Shown in pieces: positions 38,134 through 47,044 of a stretch of 64,000 nucleotides of DNA (positions are counted from its first letter, which is position 1; every line of letters starts with the position of its first letter). The DNA is from a virus. The DNA is taken from IMG/VR virus record IMGVR_UViG_3300037296_000220, positions 1 to 64,000 of that record; one strand, 5' to 3'. The notes beneath the pieces were generated by a model. It had not been told where the DNA came from and searched no databases. It was given only the letters and a program-made list of their open reading frames with translations. Both the position numbers and the translations under genes were made by a program.

Positions 38134-38847
38134 TTAGGCCCATTGACCGAAGTCGGGCAGTTTGGCTGCTTGTATCACTTTGGACTCTTCCTCTTCCGGG
38201 GCGCCAACCAGAGTGTCCCAGGTCATTTGCTCCACCTTTGCATCCCAGTCTTCCGACCATTGCTGTGACAGCTTGTCTACCGCATTTAACACCTCTGGCA
38301 GCGTAGCTTTGGCCGTGTGCGCTGAGCCGGCGGCGAGATCCAGTTCACGCTTTACTGTTTCAGGTTGATGATCCATCGCTATCGACCCTATGGAGGCATG
38401 TTTAAGCTGATCAACTTTGTCGAGACCGGACATAATCAAACTGTGTGAAACCGTGCCCATCGCATCAGCGCTCGACATTCTGAAAATCTTATGCAGGGCG
38501 CCAGAGCTGTCCGACTTTCGAGTAATCCCCAACAGTTTGAACTCCGCTCTACTGATGTCGTTGATGAATAAGAAGGTTCGAGAAGCTGTGTTCGTTGCTT
38601 CATCCAGCTTAAATACCTGTTGCCGTCGGAGCTGGCCGAAATGAAACCCTTTACCGCGCAAAAACTGACCTAGATTGGTATCAAGACCTGCCAGCATGTT
38701 TTCCGCGTCGTAGCTGAGCTTATCCAAACAGGCAAAGTTAATACTCTCTACGTCTCTGGCCTTCAGCAGCATTTTGGTAAAGTAGCCCTCATCAGCACGG
38801 CCAAACTGGTTAACCCCAAATCCCGTATTCAGGATAGCCATTGCCAT
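38134..38847 (-). CDS. Unknown protein ending in FGQWA, 237 aa
   Basis: Start at MAMAILNTGFG, after GGAGGAA. The sequence is helical and soluble: FTKMLLKARDVESINFACLDKLSYDAENMLAGLDTN, FLFINDISRAEFKLLGITRK. The position between RuvC-like and SbcC suggests a recombination accessory role, but no domain is recognised. It overlaps its upstream neighbour by 38 bases. Ends in an aromatic tail like several others here. Confidence 0.65.
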   Translation of the reverse strand: MAMAILNTGFGVNQFGRADEGYFTKMLLKARDVESINFACLDKLSYDAENMLAGLDTNLGQFLRGKGFHFGQLRRQQVFKLDEATNTASRTFLFINDISRAEFKLLGITRKSDSSGALHKIFRMSSADAMGTVSHSLIMSGLDKVDQLKHASIGSIAMDHQPETVKRELDLAAGSAHTAKATLPEVLNAVDKLSQQWSEDWDAKVEQMTWDTLVGAPEEEESKVIQAAKLPDFGQWA

Positions 38848-39217
38848 CAGATTGTTCCTCCAAGTGGGATACGCAGTAGTCCAGCATCCGGTCAATTTCA
38901 TCATCACCAAACAGATCGAGTGCTGTTTTGAGCCGGAGGGTCGATTCGTACTTGTCGCACACTAGGTGCACCAGCATTTCATCAACCCCGTCTATGTTGC
39001 CTACCGTCAGTTTGTCTACATCAACCACCGTGTCAGCGTCGAACGTGATCATGGTGGTTGGGACTTCGTCGTCTACAGCATGGTGGCCGGCGGCGCCCGC
39101 TTGAGTGAACGCCAGCCGGGTCTTTGTGTGAACCTTGAGCGGGTAGATTCCTCCAGCTCTGGCAAGGCCACGACCCGCTTTAGACCAGGCACCCTTATCC
39201 CTATAGGTTTCCTTCAT
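38810..39217 (-). CDS. Unknown protein ending in YGIWG, 135 aa
   Basis: 135 residues: basic N-terminus (KETYRDKGAWSKAGRGLARAGG), acidic centre (DEVPTTMITFDADTVVDVDKLTVGNIDGVDEM) and a helical end. No family recognised. Follows SbcC by 12 bases and overlaps the next gene. Confidence 0.65.
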   Translation of the reverse strand: MKETYRDKGAWSKAGRGLARAGGIYPLKVHTKTRLAFTQAGAAGHHAVDDEVPTTMITFDADTVVDVDKLTVGNIDGVDEMLVHLVCDKYESTLRLKTALDLFGDDEIDRMLDYCVSHLEEQSDGNGYPEYGIWG

Positions 39218-39229
39218 GGTAAATTCCTC

Positions 39230-41167
39230 TCAAAGTGCTGAACCTTCGAGGGTAGAATAGCCGTTCTCTTTCTTCATTGTCACGCTATCCCTGATCCAGT
39301 CAGATAGGTCATTGTGAGATACAACCAGGACTGTTCCGCGCTCCTTCGCCCGGTCATTCAGAACCGACATCAGACGCTCAAGGCCGGATGTGTCAAGCGA
39401 GTCGTCAATCTCGTCGGCGATAAATAGAGCGATCGGCTTACTGCTTCGGGTCGCAACCAGGTCTTGTAGCGCCATGAAGCAGGACAGGCGCACTTTGCGC
39501 TTCTCGCCACCGGACAGTAACTTGTAGGTCCGCCGGCCGGTGGTGCTGCTTGCAGTGATGGCAAACTTCTCACGCTGCTCACCTTTGGCATTGATCGACA
39601 GCGTGTCCCAGACCGCTTCAATGGCCCCGTCGGACAACTGACTGAGGTAGTAAGCCGTGCGCTCATTCAGATAGGGAGTGACCGTATCGAGAACATAGGC
39701 TCGCACCCCTTTCGGACTGAACGTATCGACCACGCACTTAGCGACACGCTCCTTCACGCGTGCCTCATCCAGATGGACCGTCACTTTTTCGACCTGTTCC
39801 TGCAGTGGCTCGATCTTCGCCTCTTCCTCACCGATCAGGTCGGTGTGCGGGTTCTCTTCCGCTTTCAGACGCTTCAGCTCTTTGATGGCCTGAGTGAACT
39901 TGTGCGACACTGTCTCGATGTTCTGGACCGCTAACTGTGACGCTCTGAGCGCTTGCTGCAGCTGCTGGGACTGTTTAGCTATGTCAGCACTCGACACTTG
40001 CTTACCCTTCGCGTCAGCGAGCGCTGAGACAGCTTTGGCTTTGTCGACTTCAATACCCGCAGTTGACTTTTTGAGCGTCTGGGCTTCGGCGGCGATCTCT
40101 CGAATCCGAGTTTTCAGCGCCTGACGTGCGTCAGCAAGGTCAGCCGACTCATAGGTCTTGCCACACTCACTGCAATCGGTGCCAACTTTGTTCTCGACGT
40201 TGTCCAACTCATGCTTGCGGCGATGGACTTCCTGCATGACCCGGGCTAGGTCTGACTGATTGATGGACAGTGCGCGCTCGACTTCAGCCAGAGCCTTTTG
40301 TTCGGTACTGATGTCGTTGGTTTCATCCAGCTTTTGCAGCTGATTGTTGACGGCCTTGAGCTGGGTAGAGATACGCTCCATTTCATCGACTTCAGCCTGC
40401 TTGTCGCAGCCGTCGTATTCAGATTTCAGCTTGCGTACCGTCACAGCTTGGCTCTGTAGGTTGACGCCGTGCTGGGTGGCCCAGTTGTCAGCGCGCTCCT
40501 TCAAGTTGGCCACACGCTCAACGATGCCCTGTTTCTGGTTGACGATCCGTTGAAGCTCAACCTCTACCAGGCTGACGTTGGCCGTTGCTGACTTGTGTCG
40601 GTCCCGGGCGACTGCATAGGCTGATTCCAGCTCAGTAATGCCAGCGGCTTCTTCGACTACCTGTTTGAGCAGACGGTCAGTCATCGATGGCAGGTCTGGC
40701 ATCTTTTCCTGACCCGCATAGATGGCAGCGTTGAACACATCGATGGAGCAACCAGTCAACTGGTCGATGACCTTCTGAGTCTCCTTGTCAGTACCTTTGG
40801 TCATATCGACCGGCCCCTGACTGGTTGTTTTGGTGACGCGCACCCGGTTTTTGAGACCCTTATGCTTGCGACCCCGCTCAATGAGGTATTCGTCAGCGTC
40901 ATCGAGCAGAGTGATGGCGACCCGGGTGCCTGTCTTGTGTAGCTCATGGATCACATCGTCACCCGACTCACCCCGCGCTGTCTCGCCGTACAGGCACCAG
41001 CTGATCGAGTCTGCGAAGGTGCTTTTGCCCGAGCCATTGCTGTTCTGTGAGCTGTCATCGCGGTTCTCGCCCTGGATCAGGACCAAACCCTTGTCATCGA
41101 GCTTTGCGGTCATCTGACCAATGGGCATGAAGTTGGTCACTTCCAGCTGTTTGATTTTGACGGTCAT
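39230..41167 (-). CDS. sbcC: SbcC/Rad50-type ATPase (T4 gp46-like)
   Basis: 645 residues. Walker A NGSGKST (44-50) within GENRDDSSQNSNGSGKST, long coiled coils from about 180 to 530 interrupted by the zinc-hook CSEC (332-335), the ABC signature LLSGGEKRKVRLS and Walker B FIADEID (582-588). With the Mre11-like nuclease at 41.5 kb it forms the complex that resects DNA ends for recombination-dependent replication (T4 gp46/47, SbcCD). Confidence 0.93.
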   Translation of the reverse strand: MTVKIKQLEVTNFMPIGQMTAKLDDKGLVLIQGENRDDSSQNSNGSGKSTFADSISWCLYGETARGESGDDVIHELHKTGTRVAITLLDDADEYLIERGRKHKGLKNRVRVTKTTSQGPVDMTKGTDKETQKVIDQLTGCSIDVFNAAIYAGQEKMPDLPSMTDRLLKQVVEEAAGITELESAYAVARDRHKSATANVSLVEVELQRIVNQKQGIVERVANLKERADNWATQHGVNLQSQAVTVRKLKSEYDGCDKQAEVDEMERISTQLKAVNNQLQKLDETNDISTEQKALAEVERALSINQSDLARVMQEVHRRKHELDNVENKVGTDCSECGKTYESADLADARQALKTRIREIAAEAQTLKKSTAGIEVDKAKAVSALADAKGKQVSSADIAKQSQQLQQALRASQLAVQNIETVSHKFTQAIKELKRLKAEENPHTDLIGEEEAKIEPLQEQVEKVTVHLDEARVKERVAKCVVDTFSPKGVRAYVLDTVTPYLNERTAYYLSQLSDGAIEAVWDTLSINAKGEQREKFAITASSTTGRRTYKLLSGGEKRKVRLSCFMALQDLVATRSSKPIALFIADEIDDSLDTSGLERLMSVLNDRAKERGTVLVVSHNDLSDWIRDSVTMKKENGYSTLEGSAL

Positions 41168-41532
41168 GCGATAATCCCCAGGCGCTTAGCTGAACTGTAT
41201 TTGATGAAAATGTAGGCATAGGCTGTTGTCAGGTAGGCAATGGCCAGCTTCGGTTGACCCAGCACATACATCATAACCGCTTCCATCGTGGAAGATCCGA
41301 CCAGATAATGAACGTACTTGGAGTTCTGAAACTTGGCCATCTGCCGTTGCAATTTTGGCCTGTGGTTAATCAGATCGTCTTTCCAGGCGGCAGCAATGAA
41401 GGCGAACATAAAAACGAAGAACCACCAGAGAACATAGATGAACTCGAAGAACTCGAAGCCAGCCAGAATGAGAACCGCTGGCGCCCAGTAGACGATTAGG
41501 TCGCCTACAATTATTGTTTTTAATGCGCTCAT
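41164..41532 (-). CDS. Membrane protein placed between sbcD and sbcC, 122 aa
   Basis: 122 residues with three or four membrane spans (DLIVYWAPAVLILAGFEFFEFIYVL, WWFFVFMFAFIAAAW, STMEAVMMYVLG, LAIAYLTTAYAYIFI). It overlaps both neighbours by four bases (ATGA), so it is made together with the nuclease complex. Family unknown. A membrane protein in the middle of the SbcD-SbcC pair suggests membrane-associated recombination or simply an inserted phage gene. Confidence 0.75.
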   Translation of the reverse strand: MSALKTIIVGDLIVYWAPAVLILAGFEFFEFIYVLWWFFVFMFAFIAAAWKDDLINHRPKLQRQMAKFQNSKYVHYLVGSSTMEAVMMYVLGQPKLAIAYLTTAYAYIFIKYSSAKRLGIIA

Positions 41533-42599
41533 GCCTCACCCCCGATCGTGGACAGAATGTCTTCCGATTCAGCCATCACCGCTGCCTTCAATGAGTCAGG
41601 CGTGTTGCCCTCGATCCAGGAGCCGGTCTGCTGTTTCAGACTTAGTTGTTGGTTTGTTGTGTTGGCGTTACTTTGCCGTGACACAGTCTTTGCAGGCGTG
41701 TGGTTCACAATCACACCGACGGCACCCAACTCCATCAGGTAGTCACGACACTCGATGACTTCCTTCTTTTCAGCCTGAGCCAGGCGCAACCGGGCATAGT
41801 TGCCTTCGACATGCTTTTGAAGGTCGTCAGCATCCATTGTGGCGATGGCACTTACGTCGATGAACTTCGGCGCAGAGGTCTCGCGCTGTTCGACTTCATT
41901 GGTCTCTGTGTTGTAGATGACGTAACCAGCCTGAGAGCCGATGTCGCCCCAGGTTTGATGCGTCAGCGCACCGATCGACCAGACTTTGTTGCCCACTTCC
42001 TTAAAGTTGTGATAGTGGCCACTGAACAGCGCCTTAAAGCCGAAGGCTTCTAGCTCTGTTGATGACAGGCCGTGATCGGGGATACCTTCGATGACCCCAT
42101 TGAGCGGTGCGTGAATGAACACAACCAACTCACTGACATCTTCGGACAGATCGGCAATGGTCTGCAGCTCACCACGCAAAGCATCGAGCGATGACTTCCA
42201 GGGCACCATGACGATGTCACCTATCTGCTTCGTGTCGGTGTAGACGTTCACACCCACCGTCGTCAGCACCTGGCTGGCGTTGGTCAGCTCGCAACTGTTG
42301 TCCGATTCCAGGTCGTGATTACCCGGGATAGCATGAACGGTCATGCCCCGCTTGGTGATCTTGCCGAAGCAATCCACTACCCGATTCAGCACTGACGGAG
42401 GCAAGCTGCCCCGGGTGTGAAACAGATCACCAGCGAGGTACATTTCGTCAATACCCTCTTCGAGTGCGGTATCGACCGCCTCAAGCAGCGAGTCTAGGAT
42501 GATGGACAGGCGCGTGTTCCGACCTTCATCATCGGCAGATGCAAACTGAGTCCAGTTGTGCATATGCAGGTCGCTTGCGATTAGTACCCGTTTACTCAC
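41529..42599 (-). CDS. sbcD: SbcD/Mre11-type nuclease (T4 gp47-like)
   Basis: 356 residues. The calcineurin-like phosphoesterase motifs are complete: ASDLHMH (about 8-14), AGDLFHTRG, PGNHDLES, FIHAPL and SGHYHNF. The C-terminal domain is short and includes NANTTNQQLSLKQQT, whose codons happen to recreate the CA element. Partner of the SbcC-like ATPase. Confidence 0.94.
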   Translation of the reverse strand: MSKRVLIASDLHMHNWTQFASADDEGRNTRLSIILDSLLEAVDTALEEGIDEMYLAGDLFHTRGSLPPSVLNRVVDCFGKITKRGMTVHAIPGNHDLESDNSCELTNASQVLTTVGVNVYTDTKQIGDIVMVPWKSSLDALRGELQTIADLSEDVSELVVFIHAPLNGVIEGIPDHGLSSTELEAFGFKALFSGHYHNFKEVGNKVWSIGALTHQTWGDIGSQAGYVIYNTETNEVEQRETSAPKFIDVSAIATMDADDLQKHVEGNYARLRLAQAEKKEVIECRDYLMELGAVGVIVNHTPAKTVSRQSNANTTNQQLSLKQQTGSWIEGNTPDSLKAAVMAESEDILSTIGGEA

Positions 42600-43141
42600 T
42601 TGCTTCTCCTTAATTGAACGACTGTGATGTGTGTATTGTTGCGTACAATCAGACCCCCGTACAGATTGGGGAGTAGCTTCGCCATGCGTCTTGCTGCGTC
42701 GTCTTTGCTCAGTTTCTGATCGATGTAGGTGTGGTTGTCACGAGAGTATTCCGCGATAGCGTCGTCTTTGGGCAGCGTGATGATGTCCAACACAGCCGCC
42801 TCTCCAAACTTGTAGCCCTCCTTGTCCACCAAAGCTACGATGTCACCTGTAGCCGTGCGCTCAGCAGAGGCTTTGCCCAGGCGGAAGGTGTTGAAGATAC
42901 CCCCAGTGCCCACCGGGTCCACGAACTTGAATGGCTGCTGATAATCGGAGCAGTGCAGAATCATGGTGTGGATTTTGTTCTTATCGAACAGCGCCCGGGC
43001 TACTCGATAGTGATGACAACTGTTTGAAATACCGCAGCTTTCGCACAGATCAAACGACCGGGTCTCGTTGTCCAGTACCGGCTTAGGCATCATCGTATGG
43101 CCCTTGTCGGAACGCTTCAGGCTTCTCAAATTGGTGTTCAT
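42596..43141 (-). CDS. ASCH-like domain protein with Cys cluster, 181 aa
   Basis: 181 residues. N-terminal CESCGISNSCHHYRVARALF may bind metal. The middle FNTFRLGKASAERTATGDIVALVDKEGYKFGEAAVLDIITL has the layout of an ASCH-like beta-barrel (basic residue, GD, alanine-rich strand). ASCH domains are linked to RNA or nucleotide binding; the assignment is tentative. Coupled to sbcD. Confidence 0.65.
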   Translation of the reverse strand: MNTNLRSLKRSDKGHTMMPKPVLDNETRSFDLCESCGISNSCHHYRVARALFDKNKIHTMILHCSDYQQPFKFVDPVGTGGIFNTFRLGKASAERTATGDIVALVDKEGYKFGEAAVLDIITLPKDDAIAEYSRDNHTYIDQKLSKDDAARRMAKLLPNLYGGLIVRNNTHITVVQLRRSK

Positions 43142-43153
43142 TCTGACCCCTGT

Positions 43154-43170
43154 GGGGCCTTGAAGGCCCC
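43154..43170. terminator. Hairpin after recA, GGGGCC type
   Basis: GGGGCCTTGAAGGCCCC between the recombinase stop and the next gene. Confidence 0.65.
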
Positions 43171-43183
43171 TATTATTGTCGGC

Positions 43184-44302
43184 TTACTTGCTCTTGATCG
43201 AGCTTTCGGCAGCAGCTTCACGCTGAGCACCGATGTCAGTCTCGGTCACGTCCTTGTCCAGGTCGCCCTGGGTGTTTGGCAGCAGCTTCATCATTTCCTG
43301 GTACATGGATCGGTCGTTCTTCATCTGCTCGACCAGTTGCACCTGATACAACTTCTTACCGTCGAACTCGACCCGGTTGCCAGCTTTCTCGATGTAGCCC
43401 TTGCGCACCATGTAATCGACGTTGGTTGCAACGTCATCGATGTAGACGCCCTGATCACCGCCATTGAAGCGCACTTGCCAGGTTGCTTCCTGCAGCGGGC
43501 GGCTGACCTTGTTCTTCACTGACTTGGCCTTCACTTCAAAGCCGATGACCTCTTTATCCTTGCCAGTACCGGAGACCAGGTTCTTTTTACCCAGCGACAG
43601 TCGAATGCTGGCGTAGAACTCAGCAGCGGCACCACCCGGGGTCGTCGTCGGATCACCGTACATCACGCCGGGCTTCATGCGCGTCTGGTTCAGCAGCAGT
43701 ACCAGCATGTTGTTGTCTTCGGCAAACTGAGACAGCATGGGGTAGTTCTGCGAGCACGACGAGGCCAGAGCCAGCTTGTCACGCATGTTGTGCGAGCCGA
43801 CTTCACGACGATTGCCCTTGTCGTCGTAGAGCTTTTCATGAGGGATAGCCGCTGCCACTGAGTCGAGCACATAGACCAGGGGCTTGCTTTCTGCGATCAG
43901 GCCGCGAGCACGCACCAGCTCACAGAACTTCATGGCTGTCTCAACACCCTCTTCAAAGGTTTTGGGTCGCAGATAGCGAAAGTGGTTCGCATTGTCCGTG
44001 TTGAGGCCCAATGATTTGGCCAGCTTCGGCTCAAACGAACGCTCATGATCACCAAACAGACTGATACCGCCCATGTTCTGCGCTGCGATCATGGCCATTG
44101 TGGAAATGAAGGTCTTGCCCGATGATGCCGGGCCGAAGATTTCGACCATGCGACCCATTGGCAGACCACCGTCGTGTCGGCCGCTCAGCAGCTTGTTCAG
44201 CTCTGCCAGGCCGGTATCGAGATAGCTGGATACACCCAGGTGGGTATCGTTCGCGCCCAGAATGTCGTCCAGAGCATTGGCCAAGTCATTCGATTTTGAC
44301 AT
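43184..44302 (-). CDS. recA: RecA/UvsX-family recombinase
   Basis: 372 residues. Walker A GPASSGKT (57-64) after GLPMGRMVEIFG; FGDHERSFEP at the position of the RecA EHA-like segment; Walker B PLVYVLDSVAAA; loop 2 region NQTRMKPGVMYGDPTTTPGG and EFYASIRLSL. It is a divergent, phage-type RecA. Function: strand exchange with the SSB and SbcCD products nearby. Confidence 0.93.
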   Translation of the reverse strand: MSKSNDLANALDDILGANDTHLGVSSYLDTGLAELNKLLSGRHDGGLPMGRMVEIFGPASSGKTFISTMAMIAAQNMGGISLFGDHERSFEPKLAKSLGLNTDNANHFRYLRPKTFEEGVETAMKFCELVRARGLIAESKPLVYVLDSVAAAIPHEKLYDDKGNRREVGSHNMRDKLALASSCSQNYPMLSQFAEDNNMLVLLLNQTRMKPGVMYGDPTTTPGGAAAEFYASIRLSLGKKNLVSGTGKDKEVIGFEVKAKSVKNKVSRPLQEATWQVRFNGGDQGVYIDDVATNVDYMVRKGYIEKAGNRVEFDGKKLYQVQLVEQMKNDRSMYQEMMKLLPNTQGDLDKDVTETDIGAQREAAAESSIKSK

Positions 44303-44311
44303 ACAGTTCTC

Positions 44312-45262
44312 CTATTGCGCGCCGAAGGTTTTGTCCCAGGCGGTGCGCTTTGTTGCAATGCTCATAAAGCCCTGCTCTGCAGCCAGCTCCATGAATCCGT
44401 CGATGTCGTACACGCCTTTGTCCATCTGCATCACTTTGCGCATAGCACCGTCTTTGGCGGGTGACATCAGGTTCATCAGTTTGAGGTTCCGGGTGAACAC
44501 ACCCATCTGCTCGTTCAGAAAGCGGTTGATCGGCACCCTGGCACGACTCAGTGATTTGGGCAGTTCACCCTTCTCGAAGTCGGTCTCGTTGTTGTCGACC
44601 CAGACTTTCTTCAGCCCTGCGACACCCCCAAACTCTTCCATAATGGCTTTAGCGGCCTTCTCACCGATGCCCGTGACACCTTGAATGTTGTCTGATGTGT
44701 CACCTTCCAGGGCTTTCACCTGCAGAAACTGGCTGGCGGTTCTGCAACCGGTAAAGTCTGTGAAATTGAGGGCTGTGACGTACTTGTTTGCGCCCTTACG
44801 CGGGTCGATCCAGCTCACTTTGCTGCCGACAAGCTGCATCCAGTCTTCGTCGCCTGAGCCCAGCAGCACCCGGTGCCCGTTCGGCGTCAGTAAGCGGACA
44901 AAGAACCCGGCATAGTCATCAGCCTCGAATCCTTCACCCATCACTTGAGTAGTGCCCAGACGACGCATCAGCTCACGAATGACCGGGGTCTGACGTTTGA
45001 CCTGAGCCTTGTCAGCGACTTTCTGTGGGTCGTCTGAGCGTTTACCTTTGTATTCTGGGTACAGATCGAAGCGCCATTCAGCGCGCATATCCCACAACAC
45101 AATGATCTTCGTGTACCGCACATTGCGATCCATGAGGTTCTTGAGCATGTTCAGCGTGTGAAAGGTGCACTGCGTTTGTTCGCCGTCAGCATTCGTCAGG
45201 GCTCTTGCGTGCTGGGCAGCATGAGCTAACGAGTTACCGTCAACTACGAGGTAAGCAGTCAT
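44312..45262 (-). CDS. 5'-3' exonuclease / flap endonuclease
   Basis: 316 residues of the PIN/FEN type (as in polymerase I N-terminus, T5 D15, T4 RNase H): VVDGNSLAHAAQHA, VLWDMRAEWRFDLYPEYKGKR, GEGFEADDYAG, GSGDEDWMQLV, then the H3TH region LEGDTSDNIQGVTGIGEKAAKAIMEEFGG. Removes primers or flaps during lagging-strand synthesis, with the ligase at 60 kb. Confidence 0.93.
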   Translation of the reverse strand: MTAYLVVDGNSLAHAAQHARALTNADGEQTQCTFHTLNMLKNLMDRNVRYTKIIVLWDMRAEWRFDLYPEYKGKRSDDPQKVADKAQVKRQTPVIRELMRRLGTTQVMGEGFEADDYAGFFVRLLTPNGHRVLLGSGDEDWMQLVGSKVSWIDPRKGANKYVTALNFTDFTGCRTASQFLQVKALEGDTSDNIQGVTGIGEKAAKAIMEEFGGVAGLKKVWVDNNETDFEKGELPKSLSRARVPINRFLNEQMGVFTRNLKLMNLMSPAKDGAMRKVMQMDKGVYDIDGFMELAAEQGFMSIATKRTAWDKTFGAQ

Positions 45263-45280
45263 TGATGTTCTCCGAAAATA

Positions 45281-45300
45281 AAGGGGCCGACTGGCCCCTT
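45281..45300. terminator. Terminator after SSB, AAGGGGCC type
   Basis: AAGGGGCC-GACT-GGCCCCTT, 13 bases past the SSB stop. Confidence 0.8.
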
Positions 45301-45313
45301 GCAGGATGGCTGC

Positions 45314-46240
45314 TTAGCTGCCGGTTTCGTCCAGGTCTGCCAGCATGGCGTCGATGTCGTCTTCGTCGAGTTCCGCATCTGCCGTTGACTCAATCGCGGC
45401 TGTATCCACTTCCTTTTCAGGGGCGGAGTTAGACTCAGCGACAGCTTCTTCCTGAACCAGCTCTTCAAACTCGGCATCGTCGGCTTCATCAGCCAACTGG
45501 TGAGTCAGAGAAGCGGTTGCAGAAGGCTTCGGTGGCATGATGCCAACAACTTGACCAATACCTTCGAGAGCCTGCTTTTTCTTGGTCTCGTTGGCCTGGT
45601 TCACGACGTTGTCCAGGTTCGTCAGCTTGGTCAGCATCGCTTCATCTACGACGGTAGACTTCGGTGCTGGGGTCACGACGTACTTGGTATCAAAACCTGA
45701 GCCTGAGCGAGTGATGGTGAAGTCAGTGCCTTCGGTCAAGCTCAGTGCGTCCACATCATCACCGGCATAGTCAATGATGCATTCGGACAGGGCGTTGAAG
45801 ATCGTTGCACCGATTTCCATAACAACCGGGTCCGTCAGATTCTTGTCAGACTGTACCAGCACGTTCATCAGGAACTTCTGCTGGGAGTTGGACTCTTTCA
45901 GAATCTCGACCAGGTCGTCGTCGTCACACTGCTTGATGGAAGTGCCGATCGCCTGGCAAATATCGCAAGGCTCGCCGTAGGTCTTGTCCATGCAAACGTG
46001 TACCGCATGCACTTTGCCGTTCTTCTCGGTCTTGACGAAGTGTTGGCCATAGTCATGCCAGAACTGCTCGGGGATACCGGTCTCAGCCTCTTTCTCACGC
46101 GACGGGTCGCGCCAGGAAGGCAGGATGCGGATCTTGGACTTACCCATAGGGGGCTTCCAGGTCTTCATGCCAGAGGCTTTCTTGGCATCAATTTCCTGAT
46201 TCTTCTTCTTCATCATTTCAGCGAGGGCGTTCATACTCAT
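45314..46240 (-). CDS. Single-stranded DNA-binding protein, T4 gp32-like
   Basis: 308 residues. WHDYGQHFVKTEKNGKVHAVHVCMDKTYGEPCDICQ holds the zinc site (Cys83, Cys92, Cys95 and a His), as in gp32; SWRDPSREKEAETG precedes it. The C-terminal 70 residues are strongly acidic and end DDIDAMLADLDETGS, the usual SSB interaction tail. Coats ssDNA for replication and recombination. Has its own promoter and terminator, consistent with high-level expression. Confidence 0.88.
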   Translation of the reverse strand: MSMNALAEMMKKKNQEIDAKKASGMKTWKPPMGKSKIRILPSWRDPSREKEAETGIPEQFWHDYGQHFVKTEKNGKVHAVHVCMDKTYGEPCDICQAIGTSIKQCDDDDLVEILKESNSQQKFLMNVLVQSDKNLTDPVVMEIGATIFNALSECIIDYAGDDVDALSLTEGTDFTITRSGSGFDTKYVVTPAPKSTVVDEAMLTKLTNLDNVVNQANETKKKQALEGIGQVVGIMPPKPSATASLTHQLADEADDAEFEELVQEEAVAESNSAPEKEVDTAAIESTADAELDEDDIDAMLADLDETGS

Positions 46241-46303
46241 TGTTGAGTTCCTTACGTTATTTTAGAGGTTTCAATTACTGTTACGGGTTGGTTAAAACAC
46301 ACC

Positions 46304-46322
46304 AACATAGTTGTTTGTGTGA
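46304..46322 (-). promoter_or_regulatory. SSB promoter with CA element at the -10
   Basis: Minus strand: CACACAAACAACTATGTT contains the -10 TATGTT (46304-46309). The same upstream flank (GCTTAA..TATCAAT) occurs at the 9.9 kb promoter. Confidence 0.5.
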
Positions 46323-46331
46323 ATTGATAGA

Positions 46332-46979
46332 TTAAGCTGTTTTAGCCCGGGCATCAAGCAGATTCTCTTTTCTACCTGCAGGTGATTCGTTCATGCGCAA
46401 AGAGGTCTGCTTCTCTGCCCGAACGTCAGCACCGGCCTGGATCAGCATGTCACGACGATGGCGGAAGGATTCGACAATCTCCGACAGCAGTTCGTAAATG
46501 TGATCCGCCTCCAGGTACTGCTCTTTCGCTTCCTGAAAGCCGATTGATGCCTGAATGCGCTTGGTAATGGCGCCTTCGGTAATCTTCTCGCTGTCCTGGG
46601 CAGCCAGGCGGCGGATCGCCGTGTCCATCTTGGCTTCAGTCAGCTCCATGCGCTGTTTGAACCGCTTGGCCTGCATGTGCGCTTTGGCTTTGGCGTGCGC
46701 GTAATGCACATAAAGAGCCGCCTGGTCGACGAAGGCCGACTGCATGTCCTGGATGTTGAACGTCACATCCTCCTTGAACTTGTCCATGTTGACGAAGGTT
46801 TCAGGGCGATCAGGCAGATGACCCGGTTTAGTCGTCGGTGCGGCGTTGCCCATTGCTGGGGGTGGCGTCGCTTTCTTTGGTGTTGGTGGCGCTTCAGCCT
46901 TAGTTGCCGGCTCTTCTACGCTACCGTTCTCAATGTCGTCAAGCAGTGCGTCCAGATCCATGTCCAAATCATCTGACAT
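46332..46979 (-). CDS. Unknown replication-block protein, 215 aa
   Basis: Start at MSDDLDMDLDALLDDIEN, after GAGAGG; the longer frame runs into the leader. N-terminal acidic arm, Pro/Ala/Thr-rich linker (EAPPTPKKATPPPAMG), then a long helical domain (YVHYAHAKAKAHMQAKRFKQRMELTEAKM). It stands between polymerase and SSB, so a replisome accessory or recombination mediator role (compare T4 UvsY or gp59 by position only) is a guess. Confidence 0.7.
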   Translation of the reverse strand: MSDDLDMDLDALLDDIENGSVEEPATKAEAPPTPKKATPPPAMGNAAPTTKPGHLPDRPETFVNMDKFKEDVTFNIQDMQSAFVDQAALYVHYAHAKAKAHMQAKRFKQRMELTEAKMDTAIRRLAAQDSEKITEGAITKRIQASIGFQEAKEQYLEADHIYELLSEIVESFRHRRDMLIQAGADVRAEKQTSLRMNESPAGRKENLLDARAKTA

Positions 46980-47001
46980 TGTGTTGCCTCTCAGTTTGTG
47001 T

Positions 47002-47024
47002 GTTAGTTGTCTGTTTGTATTATC
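47002..47024 (-). promoter_or_regulatory. CA-rich leader and -10 before the 215-aa gene
   Basis: Minus strand: GATAAT (47019-47024), then ACAAACAGACAACTAACAC. No CCCA box at 26 bp. Confidence 0.45.
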
Positions 47025-47044
47025 GCAAGCAAGCGACACCCCTG

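Noticed and set aside
41640-41660. CA element inside sbcD
   Set aside because: It encodes an Asn/Thr/Gln linker in frame, has no -10 nearby and is probably coincidental.
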